Part shown: positions 23,927 through 35,601 of the stretch, piece by piece
How the letters are laid out: each line of letters opens with the position of its first letter
Numbering within the stretch: position 1 is the first letter of the stretch
NCBI GenBank assembly: GCA_035610365.1
Contig: CM069435.1
Location: forward strand, 61,687,389 to 61,751,388
Direction: 5' to 3'
Source: Aquatica leii
Taxonomy: Eukaryota; Arthropoda; Insecta; Coleoptera; Lampyridae
DNA length: 64,000 nucleotides
Notes under the pieces: generated by a model
Database searches by the model: none
Told to the model about the DNA's origin: nothing
Seen by the model: only the letters and a program-made list of their open reading frames with translations
Made by a program: the position numbers and the translations under genes

Positions 23927-26900
23927 ATTAATCATATTGCAATATTTAAAAAAAAACGTTGATTATACTTTTTTTATAACATATGTAAAATATTTTAAAT
24001 ATGTATCAATATATATTTATAATATTATAATATATTTATAATATAATATATATTTAGAATGTTTTTCTAATATTGATGTTGCAACGTAATTCTGGCCATT
24101 AAGACGTTTTTGCAATGTTTTTAAAAATGTGAATATATTTTTGTAAACCGTTAAAAAAACATTTAAAAAACGTTTCTTTGTTGATTGGGTAGTATATTCA
24201 ATCAGATCCGTCTTTGAATATTCGCCGAGGATATTCTATGATTATAATGTACATACCTGCAATTCCTTGGTAATTTATATACAGTTTTTAAAAAATATTT
24301 CCCAATGAATGATAACGAATCGTTTCTTACTTTCGTCTACTTACCCTTACTTTTGCGGTTAATTTACGCCATTTTCCGAATTGTTGCCGTTTGGTTTTGT
24401 GGTGCCTAGTTCTTCGCATTGTTGTTGTTGTGGGCGTAAAGTTTTCGAGAGAAATAAAAACATTAATAAGTAATAAATACATTTGCTATTATGCTTCTAT
24501 ATATCGCTAACTAAAGAGACTTGCAGCTTACAGCGTTTTAAGAAAAAAAACGGAAAAAAAACAAAATTTTCTTAAAAATGTAGTTTTTATTGTGACGTCA
24601 CAAATGTGTCAAAATTTTAGTTATTTGAATGATTTAATGACTTACTTGTTTGTATGTTTTTCAATTAAATTATAAAAGTAAGCATAACTAAATATAAAAT
24701 TTTTGTTTTAAAATGGTTAATTTTAGTTTTCTTATAATTTTCAGGAACACAAACCGATAAAAGTTTTCTTGCATTTGCATTTTTTAGCTGTGCACCATTG
24801 CAGACGTGGTAATATCATGACTAAGAATATTGAAGTAAAAATTGCAATTTAACCAGCTAAGACTAAGAAAGGTCAGCAGAAGAGAAGTTAGATGAATTTG
24901 TATATATAGCACATGTTATATATAATAACACAATGTATATATAAAATAATATCTAACAATAAATAGTTTTATGAAAAATGCTTTTATTAATATATTTGTG
25001 TGCTTGAAAGTATGCTGAAGTTGAAAAAGTACCAACGTTGACTAATACTACAGCAGCGTTTGCAATTGTTACAAAATAGATTAAATTAAATCTAAACAAT
25101 GAAAGTTGTTTAAATGCATACGTTGTTATTACAAAAAAATTACAAGAGCAACTTACTAAAAATCTGATCTCAAACAAATGAAATTTATTGACACCGTTTT
25201 AATCCTCTTCTTTTCTGCAAAATGTAATATAATGCAACAATAAACACTCATAAGAGAAGCGAATTTGTTTTTTTTTAATTAATACTTATTCAAAGCAAAT
25301 TACGGTTATAACGAACATCTGGCTATAACGAACTATATTGTTGGTCTATTGAAGGTTTGTTATAACCGATTTCCACTGTACATAAAATTAAAATGAGTTG
25401 ATTGGACATCGTTTTTATAGTCGTAATTAGGATAGATGTCTTATGACTCATACTTGACCAAATAGAAAATTAAAATAATATAGTATAGTTATTTCACTTT
25501 TTTATGCAGTTAAAGAAAAGTAACTAATTTTAAAGAAGTCTGTAATACTAATCTCTATAACGTAGATTGTTTACAACGCCAGCGTACGCCAATAACTTAA
25601 TCAACATTCTGTCAGTTCATGTGTCAGTTTCATTCAAATTGAATTAAATTAACTGTTAATCAAAGATAAACACTTTTTAAGTCAAAGAATTGTAATATTA
25701 CGTGTTATAATTGTTCATAACCATAAATACATTTTAAATATTAAATTAATTTTTAGTTTTATTCCGTAATACAAAAAGTAGTATAATTATCTACATTCCA
25801 ATCCTAGCTTTAAACTTAAAAAGTACACATGATGGAGCCGAAGTACAGTAATTTCGTAGAATCCATTCAATTATAGCCGGTCTTTCATTAAGTCAAATCA
25901 CATACTTGTAACCTACAAAATACATAATAGTTGCGATATTTTGGTTAAAACAATTATTGTTTTAAAATACCTTTTCAGTAATACGAAACATAGCTCGTAC
26001 TGTGCCGTTCCTATACTACAAATTCAAATTTATTTCTTTTTTCCGGTCATTGGCGCGTGTTAAGTTTTAACTTCACATGTGCACTTACCTAAAAAAATAC
26101 AAATCATTATCACTACTAAGTAACTACGTATCATCTCTTCTTGGCTCATATTTTATTATATCTTAAAATTTTGTTTTTAGTTCACTGAACTATTCTTGCT
26201 ACATAAGTTGACAGTTGTTTTCAAAATCTCAATATTTTGTACGTCTCGCGATTGCAACTATACATAAAATATCTAAAAAGTATAAAAATTAAGCTAAAGC
26301 CAAACATAGTTCTCGTAGCAATAAATCTAGCTTTCAGTACTGCTAACCACACAAACTAATATTTCCCTTCTTCAAATTTAGAGTATTTTCAACTCATAAC
26401 CAAGACATTATATCGTTACTATCAGTTTTATCTTCTACAAGATTTGCAATTTATTTGAAAATTTTAGTATTTTTCACTCCACCCTTTACTTGTAGTTATT
26501 TACTGTTCATTTTAATATTAAAAACGCGGAATTTCATTCGGGCTAATGGTAATTTATTAATAATAAATAAGTTGTAATACAACATAAGTTTTTAAGCAAA
26601 AAAAACGGTATAACTAATGCAGCTTAGAAAGAAACTATTCTATAAAGTGATTACTTTAAATTCTTAAAGAAGAATAAATAAAAGATAGTGGTATTAAATT
26701 AGTAATTAAAAAACGTTGAACTTTTCATATTTTAAAAGTTGATAAAAAAGTAAAAAACAAGGATACGACTACTACAATTATTTTATCAAGCACTACATAA
26801 AAATTATTAAAAAATATCGCAAACAAGAAAAATTTTAGTATTGTTGATGTTAAATCCAACCAAAATTATATAAATTAATAAATTTCATAGTTAATTTAAG

Positions 26901-28263
26901 TAAAAATAAATGCAACAAAATAATATGACAGTACATTGAGAATTACAAATGCATGTAGAAATAATTTCTAAAAATAATAAAAAGTCTTCTATTTGCTTGC
27001 AAATTGTAAAATAATATATTATCAAAAACAATAAACAATACAACAAAATATAAGGACAAAACTGTGCATAGCATAAGTGTTTTTGTTGATTATAAGTTTG
27101 ATTTATTTTGGTATATTATTTTAGTTAAAATAATTTTATTTCTTACTGTAACTATATTTAAATGCTGTTGCAATAAAAACTTTTTAGCCACTATTTAAAT
27201 ACTTTTAATTATTTATATTTAATATTTACTTTTTACATGATAATTTACATTAAAATTCATAGTTTGTAGTTATCGTTTTTCATTTGGTGTTTTTTATGTA
27301 TTATCTAATATTAATCCATAATGTAAATATTGTTTTCTTATTTTTGTCAATTTTTCACATTTTTGAAAAAAAGGTTAATACAATTGTTAGCGCAAACTAA
27401 AATATTACAGATTAAGCAATATCTAGAATTAATTAAAAATTATGCAATTTATGTTATTTAAAATTTTTAAACACTTTCTAACCTATTAAAATCAAAATTA
27501 ACAAAATTTTTTTTCTGCAATTTTGAATTCTTAATTAGTTTCAGTTGATTTTTTAATACAAAATGACACGTAGTAATGCGGCAAAATATTCAACTGTGGT
27601 ATTAAAATGATGTAGACAATTATGTGTCATACGTACGTGTTATCAACTTACGATATGCAACAATAAAAAATAATTTCATGGCATTGTTAAATTTTTTTAA
27701 TATTATATCTACATCAAAAGTGTGCAATCATTAACCTAAAAACCACATGTAACTGACGTAATGCGTTAATGGTGTTTGCTAACACTTAAAAGTTTAAGAG
27801 GTAATGATATCACGTCAAAAGCATCCTGAAATACGTTTTTAACTAAGCTGTAGTTATGCAATTAATATTTAAAAATCAAAAGTTTATATATGATGTTATT
27901 ATTGTCGAAAACAAATATTTGTATCATTCGTTCAATTTTATGTTCGTATAAGCAATTGCTAAACTCTTTATAACATATTATTTATATTGTTGCATTATTT
28001 AAATAAAAATTTTATTTACTTGATTTGCAGTAAGAACAATTCTGTTAGTTTTTTTTTTCAGTTTTGATTTTATAAGTTTTTGTGCAAACGCGTTTTCTTA
28101 TTTTAATAAGCACCTACGAGGTAAGAAAAATCTAGCGATGTAAAACAAATTGTTGTATATTAAATAGTGCATTCTTTTATATGTCAATGTTAGTTTAGTT
28201 TGTGAAATTCGGTTAAATAGTGTTTCAGAAATAATTGATTGAATATACTTCTGTTATTAAAAA
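23927..28263. other. No gene seen; a pogo-type terminus at about 25300-25381
   Basis: AT-rich sequence without genes. Around 25300-25381 the complement reads TACAGTGGAAATCGGTTATA and continues with repeated TTCGTTATA(A/G) motifs, as in termini of pogo/Tigger-type elements; the other end was not found. A simple (TATAAT)-type run spans 24000-24060. A perfect CRE-like palindrome TTGTGACGTCACAA is at about 24591-24604. No element or gene can be built from these. Confidence 0.45.
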
Positions 28264-29499
28264 ATGGATTTGCTACGAAAGAACTTTCGTATAATGATTT
28301 ACTATGATTTCAAGAAAGGCTTGACCGCGTTTGAGGTCTCGCATCATCATTAGCTACGGTTTGTAGGTAGTAGAGTTCATTTCAAGACTAAAGAACCGCT
28401 GCGCAGAAACCAATTTTGTTCCGAATGTCAATACACTAGCTAACCAAAAAACGTTTGCACTTTTCATACGGCGTTTGAAGTGTTCACACAATATAATAAA
28501 CCACAAGTTGTTACAAACTCTTTTTTATCTTTATGTTTTATATTTTTTTATATTATATTCATCGTCTTGTATGCATTCACTTTTTAGTTCAATTAAAGGT
28601 AAACCATTACAATTAATGTACATCGTTTACAGATGATGTTTTTAGTTAGAATTTATTTTGCATGATCGTCAAATTCCGTATTTGTCCGACGCGCATCTCG
28701 CTGTTCTTTAGTCGTGAAATGATCTCTATAAGAATTTGAACAAGGTTGCAACTCTGTGTACACAGAAAAGAAGCTGGCCCTTAACTAAATTATTTGTCAT
28801 GATAAAACCCGAATTGAAGATTAAATCTTGACAAGTGAGTTCACCATTGCACAAATATTTACATTGAAAAAGATTGTAAGTAGGTTTGTACCACATCATC
28901 TGACAGATTTACGTAAAAAGCAGAACGTATTAGAATTTGCTAACAATTTTTAGATATGCTGAATGCTGGAGGCCATCAAATTATTAATGAAACTGTTATT
29001 GGTAATAAAGCTTACATGCCGTTTTTTTATGTTTCCGCTCAAGAAGAAAGCCGAATACTTATAGATGCATAGAATTGTATAAACTGGTACGATAGTGGAA
29101 ATTCAGCAAGCAAAGAAAAAAGTTATGTACGCAGTATTTTTTAAAAGTACAGGTATGGTGGCCGAAATTAAATTAAAACAGAAACTGTTAAGCGATATGT
29201 TAAAAATTGTATGTCTACTGTGTTCAGTAACACAATGACAACGCATCATCTTATACAGCAGCGGTAGCGTATCAATATTTAGCTGAAATCAAAATCAAAG
29301 TTATAGTACTTTACTGACCAGATTTTGCAAGTTATGACTTCTAGCAACTTTTAAGGTCCCAGTACACGTTTGGCCAACTAATTGGGCCAATGAATTGGGC
29401 CAATAAGTAAGACCAATAAGGACAGTGATTACACTTTAATGGAGTTGATCAGTTTGCATTGGCTATTTGACGAGTATAAATTTTGTGGTGGGTGTTCTG

Positions 29500-29889
29500 T
29501 TATTATGGATGTAAAGACTATTGCAGCCGCGGCAATTTATTTGTACTGCGCTTTCAATTTTTATAACAAGGTGCAATAAACGAAAGTAATTAAAAAAAAA
29601 AGTGCTGGATGCTGAGTATTCATCGAAACAGGACAAGGTAATTACAAAAATACATTCAGTTTGCATATGTTGAATTTTACAATATAAACAAGAACTTAAT
29701 TATGAGAGTAAATGAAGATGGTTGCAAAACAAGACACTGACTGAAGAGAAAGTTTTTTTAGCTACTGAAGATAGCTTCAGAAGTTTACACTATTTGTTTA
29801 AAATATCAAGTTCACTTATCTCACGCATAATAATTGAAGTCTGTTTGGCGCTGAATAAAGTTTTGAAAGATATGATTAGGGTAGATTAA
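29500..29889 (+). pseudogene. HARBI1-like Harbinger nuclease, N-terminal remnant
   Basis: The plus-strand frames begin MDVKTIAAAAAIYLYC (from 29504) and, after a break, read ATEDSFRSLHYLFKISSSLI followed by SRIIIEVCLALNKVL (about 29761-29870). This corresponds to the region around 'LATGDSFRSLQYLFRI' near the N-terminal third of HARBI1-type nucleases. The catalytic DDE core downstream is absent; a stop follows IRVD at about 29889. It is a 5' fragment left after internal deletion, so the element would have depended on transposase supplied in trans. Confidence 0.7.
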
Positions 29890-30183
29890 TAAAACTATTT
29901 ATATTTTTTATCATTCATTTATTAATAGATACATAATTTTTTTCTTAAATTTTTTTATAAATTTTTATACGCCTCATAGAATATGAAAACTGACTTGATT
30001 GAGATTGTAAAAAATCGTTGTACGTTTCATCAGGCTGTGGCTGTATATTTGATGATGGACATGATTGAATGATTTGAACAGGTACGATTTCATTGGAAAG
30101 TATTTAAAACCGTTGAGTTGGTGCTTGATAAAGGGTATAAGTTGAACGGTTTACGTTTGTTGATGAAGAACGGCTGTGTATGA

Positions 30184-30480
30184 TCATTCAGATTGATCCG
30201 AACTTTGTGAAGAGCCTAGACGAGTGGTATAAGGGTACGAATTATTGTGATCATTTTGCTTGTTTTGACGTATGTTCATTATCATGTTGTCTATTTCCAA
30301 CATAATTTTTTCTCGTTCATTCTTAAGAAATTTTTTCAATTTTGTTGCAGGGAGTCTGCCGTACAATTTGCATTTATCACCTTGTGTTGCAGTTTTTTTG
30401 TTAAGTACCTTGCTTAGTGTGGAAAAAGCATTTGACATTTCCCTACCGGACTCTGCTAATTCTAGCGGATCTTTTGCGCA
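30184..30480 (-). pseudogene. Possible Harbinger partner protein (MADF/BESS-like), C-terminal part
   Basis: An open minus-strand frame of 84 codons from 30438 (extendable upstream in the same frame to about 30480 without a stop) reads GDKCKLYGRLPATKLKKFLK then NEREKIMLEIDNMIMNI and a Ser-rich tail ending DQSE. The pattern 'LYG..LA.KL..F....RE..M.EID.I' resembles the BESS-type C-terminus of the DNA-binding partner encoded by PIF/Harbinger elements. It lies convergent to the HARBI1 fragment inside the same terminal repeats, which fits that two-gene layout. The N-terminal MADF/Myb-like domain is not recognisable, so the protein is probably incomplete. Confidence 0.5.
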
Positions 30481-31499
30481 GCGTTTAAGAACCGGTACTT
30501 TTATTAATTTTGGTTTCAGCTTTAGGGGAGTTGGTCTGTATCAGTGCGTGTTTGCTCTTCATTGTTTCCAAGTCATTCGAGTTTAGCTACTATACTATAC
30601 AGTCACCTTCACATTCAGGATCGAAAGAAACTTTTAGCATTGTTCTACTAGCAGTGGTTGACAGTAATTATTGCTTTATATATGCCGATGTAGAGCCTCA
30701 GAGAAGAATAAATGATGGCGGACTATTTAATCAAAGTGTTTTATGCCGAAAACTATTATCTAACAGTTTGAATTTTTTCACTATTCTAAACCGTCATTGC
30801 AGATCGTAAAAAGGTTTTTTACGCTGAATAAAAAAACAGTACCGTAGAAAAAAGACAACCCAATGACCAACGTGTCAACGCTGTTTGGCAGATCGTGCCA
30901 AGATCCTTTGATGCGTGTACAAAAAACATTCGGTTTGTAGACCAACGCTGCCAATCACGAAGTTACGCCAAGTCGTTCTATACACGTTGGTCCAACTCAT
31001 TGGCCGAACTAGTTAGCCAAACGTGTATTGGGGGCCTTTAAGTTTATTAAGAAATTTGCGAAGTAAAGAACTCTAGTAAAAAGAAAAGATTGATATTGTT
31101 GTTAAGTCTTGTTCCGATAGTATTCCTAAAGACAGGGGACTTAACGTTTTTAAACCATGGGAAGAAAGAATAGTGAAGTGTATTATTATGAACAGCAATT
31201 ACTTTGAACATATTTAAAACAAAAACTCTAAAAATTGGTATTAATTTTTCTGTTCTCAATAATTGTAGCTTGAGTTTTGTATACATAAAAATTTTGCAAA
31301 ACTGTTTATTACCTTAGTTTTTTAATGTTTCTAGCATATTATCACGCATTGTAAAAGTTTTAAGTAAATAATGCACGACTGAGGCACGACCCTTTTGGTA
31401 AAGTTAACTTTTTTGTTTAAGTTTGCAAGATTTGTGTTTTTATAAAGTCATGTTAAAATGAGTACATTTTTATTAAATAAGAATGTCGGCAGTATACAT

Positions 31500-32110
31500 A
31501 AATAAAAGTATTCAAGCATCTACAAGTGGAAAATTAGCAAAAAAGTATATATTCTCGCAACTTAAATGTAGGCGTCTGGCTCAGTATAAATTGGCAAACA
31601 AGTTGCAAATCTCGGTGTGCTAATCCTACAACAAGTTAAAAAAGCGCCAAAACGGTTAGAAGCTAGTAATGGAAGACTGCGTTTAAAACTATCCAACACT
31701 GAAAGAAAACCAAATGACAAAACACATGTTATAACAACGAATATATTTATTTTTAACAACGAAAAAAGAGAGGTTAAGAAAATAAACTAAGCAGAATTAC
31801 ATATATAGTAATTATTAGGTATTCGTAGATAAATATCACAGTTAATAACACTCCATACGTAAAGTTATCGTAGTACAATATGACAATATAATTAATATAT
31901 AATTAATATATAATTAAAGAGTTAAACTTTGATTAATGTAATTCCTGTAAATTTGCAACCAAAAGCAAATTGCACAAATTTGCGTTTGTTGCACGTGTTT
32001 TACGTTCCATAAATACACAAATTAATAGCAAGTAAAGAAATGGTACTCACGAATATCTAGTCATGCTAATAGCTGTTGCTAAAAAGTATAAAGAAAGACA
32101 TAATTAGGTA
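31500..32110. repeat. Old interspersed repeat, copy 1
   Basis: This stretch aligns in the same orientation, with many substitutions and gaps, to 47480-48090. Shared landmarks are AAAAGCG(C/T)CAAAACG(G/A)TTAGAA, a segment (C/T)(C/T)AACACT(G/A)AAA followed by ATGACAA(A/G)ACAC, AGAGGTTAA(G/A)AA, AAATATCACAGTT(A/G)ATA and TTTTACGTTC. No coding motif was recognised, so the class is unknown. Confidence 0.6.
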
Positions 32111-33560
32111 TAAAATAATACACCAATACACTAAAACGTCGTAACCGAATACGTCAAGTTTCCGAGTGATTTTCACTATTCATATCGTAGGTGCGCTATC
32201 AAGTGTATTAGAATATCACACAAAGTACGACAACAACCTGTCCCCAGATTATATTCCCAAATCGGTGATGTTAACTAATATCCCCATTAGTATGTACTCT
32301 AAGTTATCAATTCTAGCAAATCATTTCAAGGTGGCAAACACGTGGCGGTATCCCAAGTTGCTATCACAATTACGGGAAAATCAAATTAAGTCACAAAAAA
32401 AAATTAATTATTACACTTCCGAGACAAAACTTATACGATACATAATCTATGTCAGAATACTTTTAACATAACACAATCACTCTAACATGGTTAAAAAATT
32501 GCAAAATGTACGAAACAAAAAACTGACTGTTTTTGATGTGACTAATATTATAATGGGAAAACCTACAAGAAAACTAAGTTACCTTTGTCAACCAACACGA
32601 TTAACCAAAGAAAGCATCGTACAGCTTAGGATCTAAATAATCAATTAATAGAGAAAATGAAAGGTAGTAACAAAACACACACCTTTGTTATGTCTGTTTT
32701 TTAAATACTAAACCCATCAAAGTCGATAAGCTCAAAGCCGTTTTGTTAAGTACAATTCGAAACAAATGACGTAAATTGAACGTAAATGTCTGCTCAAGTA
32801 TTATGGTATCAATCAGAGCTTCTCAAATTTGTTTTTTCAAAGAGTCTTATACGTTTGAATTAAAATATTATTATACACAAATACAATATATTTATTGAAA
32901 TTACACTACATCATTGCATCGCATATTACATGTTTGCAGTGTTTCAGCGAAGTACTTACTTATTTGTTTTGTAAACCTTGTGTAATCGCATGTTTCTTTG
33001 TACTTCTTGAATATTTAAAAAACCTTTTGTTATTATTTATAATTTATATAAGTACATAGATTATTTCAAATTTGTTTTTAGCAATAAATTTTTTTAAAAG
33101 CTGTCATATCTACAAAGGTTACTTTTCATTTCGATCATTTTGATAACAAATAAAAATGACAAATAAGTATAAATTACAAGTTTTTATTGATTCTAAACGA
33201 AACACTACTAATTTGTATAAAACTGTTCTTTGAAAAAGTGACCTTCAAAAATATGGTTTCACATGATGTAATTATACGGTGTCCCAAACTAAGTAGCCTA
33301 TTAGACGTTTACAAAAAAGTAATGGTACCCAAATTTTGAAAATTTGTAGTTATTAATAGCGATATATATCTCACTCAAAACATTCGTTAATTGTACTGTG
33401 TTTCTGGTTGCACCGGAAATTAGACTATACTTCTTAATTTTAAATAGAATTCATTTGATAGCATTAAAAAGTAATAGCTTTTAATAGCTATTTGTTGCAG
33501 TCTTTAAAAAAAACGTTTATCAACATTAAAACAAAGTTTGATTTTATTATTAGAAAAATT
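32111..33560. other. No gene seen
   Basis: A 101-codon frame (32166-32471) has no recognisable domain. A string like CGGTGTCCCAAACTAAGTAG at about 33279 resembles an insect repeat start (compare about 13314). Otherwise featureless AT-rich DNA. Confidence 0.45.
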
Positions 33561-33566
33561 GTTAGC

Positions 33567-34028
33567 AGTAAGCCGGCACTTGAGATTAAATTGACCTAAT
33601 TAATTTAATCGGATCAATTAATCAAATAAAATTAATCAATCTAATTTCGCGAAATTTTTTCGCGGTTTGATTTAATTTTGCGAATTAATTTCGCGAATTT
33701 TTTTCGCTGTTTGATCTAATTCGCGCATTAATTTCGCGGTTTAATTTCGCAAACTTTTTCGCGTCGTTGATCTACTATTGCGAATTACTTCGCGGGAGTT
33801 CATTTAATTTCGTGGATTAATTCATCAAACGTATCCAGTCGATTAGGACCTTGTTCTCTGACGCCAGCAGATTTTTTTTACCACTAAAAGTTGCAAGGGA
33901 TTCGAAATTAATTCGCGAAATTAGATCAAACCGCGAAGAAGTTTGCGAAATTAGATCGATGAATTTTATTTAATTAACTGATCCGATTAAATTAATTAGG
34001 TCAATTTAATCTCAAGTGCCGACTTACT
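33567..34028. mobile_element. 462-bp foldback MITE rich in TTCGCG/CGCGAA
   Basis: Terminal inverted repeats of about 65 bp start AGTAAG(C/T)CGGCACTTGAG at 33567 and, inverted, end at 34028, with only a few mismatches. The interior repeats TTCGCG, TCGCGAA and GTTTGATCTAATT strings many times on both strands, so most of the element can fold on itself. This CpG-rich motif density is unlike the surrounding DNA. No target duplication could be fixed with confidence. Non-coding. Confidence 0.75.
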
Positions 34029-34414
34029 ACCATTGTTTCTTTTTAATGCTCGAATTAAATAATATTCACTTAAAAATAGAAAAAACGAAACTGTACTTGC
34101 TTTTAAGTACAAACATTGTAAACATGGCTAAACCCTGCCTATTACAACAAAAGCTTTAAACGGTTTATTAATTACTGTATGACCCTCATTTATTATCAAT
34201 GATTTAACAGTTTCTCACAAATTTTTAATTGCCGCAGTTAATGGTACCAGGTTTTTCTCATTTACTCCATGCAAATCTAAAACTAAAAATAAAAAAAGAA
34301 ATATATAGAGAATTTTTTTTCAATTTGAAGATTTTTATACAAAAATTGACGTATTAAATAAATGCCAAAGTTTAAATTCAAAAAAATGAATAAACTTCGT
34401 ATACCTGAAACGCA

Positions 34415-35320
34415 ATAGCGACGTGATAAATAATATATCAATACTAAAGTGATCAACAAAATCAAAGGCTTTATTTTAATTCTAATTCCAGTGGATTTTT
34501 AACAAAAGTAAGTAATTATATCTATTTTTCTAATACTTGGGTGGAATTAATTGACATAGAGTATAAATTCTGAAATATGTTATTAATTTAAATTTAAAAT
34601 ATTTAAGGTTAACCTCAGTTTCTGATTGAACGATGACATTTTAAATTTAATATATTTAAGGTTAACCGCAGTTTCTGTTTGAACGATGACAATGATAGTA
34701 ATAATTCTATTTCAATTAATGAAATGCTGTAATAATCTTAGTAGCAAAAAGTTAAAGTGAAATAATTTTATTATTTGTATTCATGTCTATTATAATAAAA
34801 TCCTTTTGTTTAAAATTTATCTAATTTTAAATTTAAAATATGTAAGGTTAACCTCAGTTTCTTATTGTAACTATCGGTCAATGTATATGATTTCATTAAA
34901 ATAGTATATATTAATTAATAAGACTGCTAATTTAATGAACATCAATTAATTGATATACATGCAACTTTTCAGAAATTGGTTAAATAAAGTTAAATTAGAT
35001 AAATTTTAAACAAAAGGATTTTATTATCATAGACATGAATACAAATAATACAATTATTTCACTTTAACTTTTTGCTACTAAGATTATTACAGCATTTCAT
35101 TAATTGTAATAGAATTATTACTATCATTGTCATCGTTATTATATATTTTTGTAATTAATGGCTTATGGTAACTGAAATATGAAATTGAATCTACAAAAAT
35201 TAGTTAATTGATTTACAAAAATTTGTATTCATGTCTATGATAATAAAATCCTTTTGTTTAAAATTTATCTAATTTAACTTTATTTAACCAATTTCTGAAA
35301 AGTTGCATGTAAATCATTTC
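34415..35320. repeat. Family A repeat, shorter copy with an inverted end
   Basis: 34416-34700 matches 10176-10400 almost base for base, starting at TAGCGACGTGATAAATAATA. Modules follow as in family A up to about 34950. From 34956 the sequence runs in the opposite orientation (complement of the segment around 11700-11979) to about 35219, then ends in the normal right end. As a result 34956-35046 and 35221-35311 are perfect 91-bp reverse complements around a 174-bp spacer. Confidence 0.85.
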
Positions 35321-35601
35321 ACTTCAAAAACTAAAATAATAAACGGAAGTTATGTTATTGACTAGATAATTGAAAACAAAAATGTGTTTTTGATTATATT
35401 TTTTTTTAACAAATTAATTAAAATGCATGCAAAAATAATTTTAAAAAAATAAATCAAAAAACTAGATAAAAAGCAATTTTGTTTTATCAAATTGAAGATT
35501 TTAACAAAAAAAAATAAAAAGAATTTAACAAATAAAAAGTAAAAAAATTTATTTCAAAAATTTTAAAATTGTAGTTTAAAAAAGCTAAATAAACATTAAT
35601 A

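Larger units (their letters stand above)
29354..31037. mobile_element. PIF/Harbinger element with TTA target duplication
   Basis: The left end AGGTCCCAGTACACGTTTGG (from 29354) and the inverted right end AGGCCCCCAATACACGTTTG (from 31037) form terminal repeats. The subterminal motif GGCCAATGA(A/G)TTGG is also mirrored. TTA flanks both ends (29351-29353 and 31038-31040), the usual PIF/Harbinger target. The element carries a truncated HARBI1-like gene (plus strand) and a possible partner gene (minus strand), the two-gene layout known for this superfamily, but is internally deleted. It interrupts the mariner relic. Confidence 0.85.
28264..31215 (+). pseudogene. Mariner-type transposase relic, split by a Harbinger insertion
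   Basis: The N-terminal helix-turn-helix begins LRKNFRIMIYYDFKKGLTAF (28270-28330). Later frames read FVPHHLTDLRKKQNVLEFAN (about 28888-28948) and MLNAGGHQIINETVIGNKAY (about 28956-29015). The latter is the first catalytic block, where mariners have TGDETW; the Asp is lost. A degraded second-Asp block DNASSYTAA follows near 29238-29265. The reading breaks at the PIF/Harbinger element (29354-31037) and resumes beyond it with SDSIPKDRGLNVFKPWEERI (about 31118-31178) and NSNYFEH near 31190-31210, the typical mariner C-terminus. Resumption across the insertion shows the mariner was older. In life it would excise and insert at TA sites; numerous stops make it dead. Flanks were not resolved into terminal repeats. 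Confidence 0.75.

Noticed and set aside
24591-24604. CRE-like palindrome TTGTGACGTCACAA as a regulatory element
   Set aside because: An isolated 14-bp site with no promoter or gene nearby; cannot be given a function.
30272-30809. Two plus-strand open frames of about 100 codons
   Set aside because: They lie opposite or just upstream of the MADF/BESS-like minus-strand frame within the Harbinger element and have no family pattern; most likely shadow frames.
32166-32471. Plus-strand 101-codon frame
   Set aside because: No recognisable family or neighbouring gene structure; single frames of this length are expected in 64 kb.
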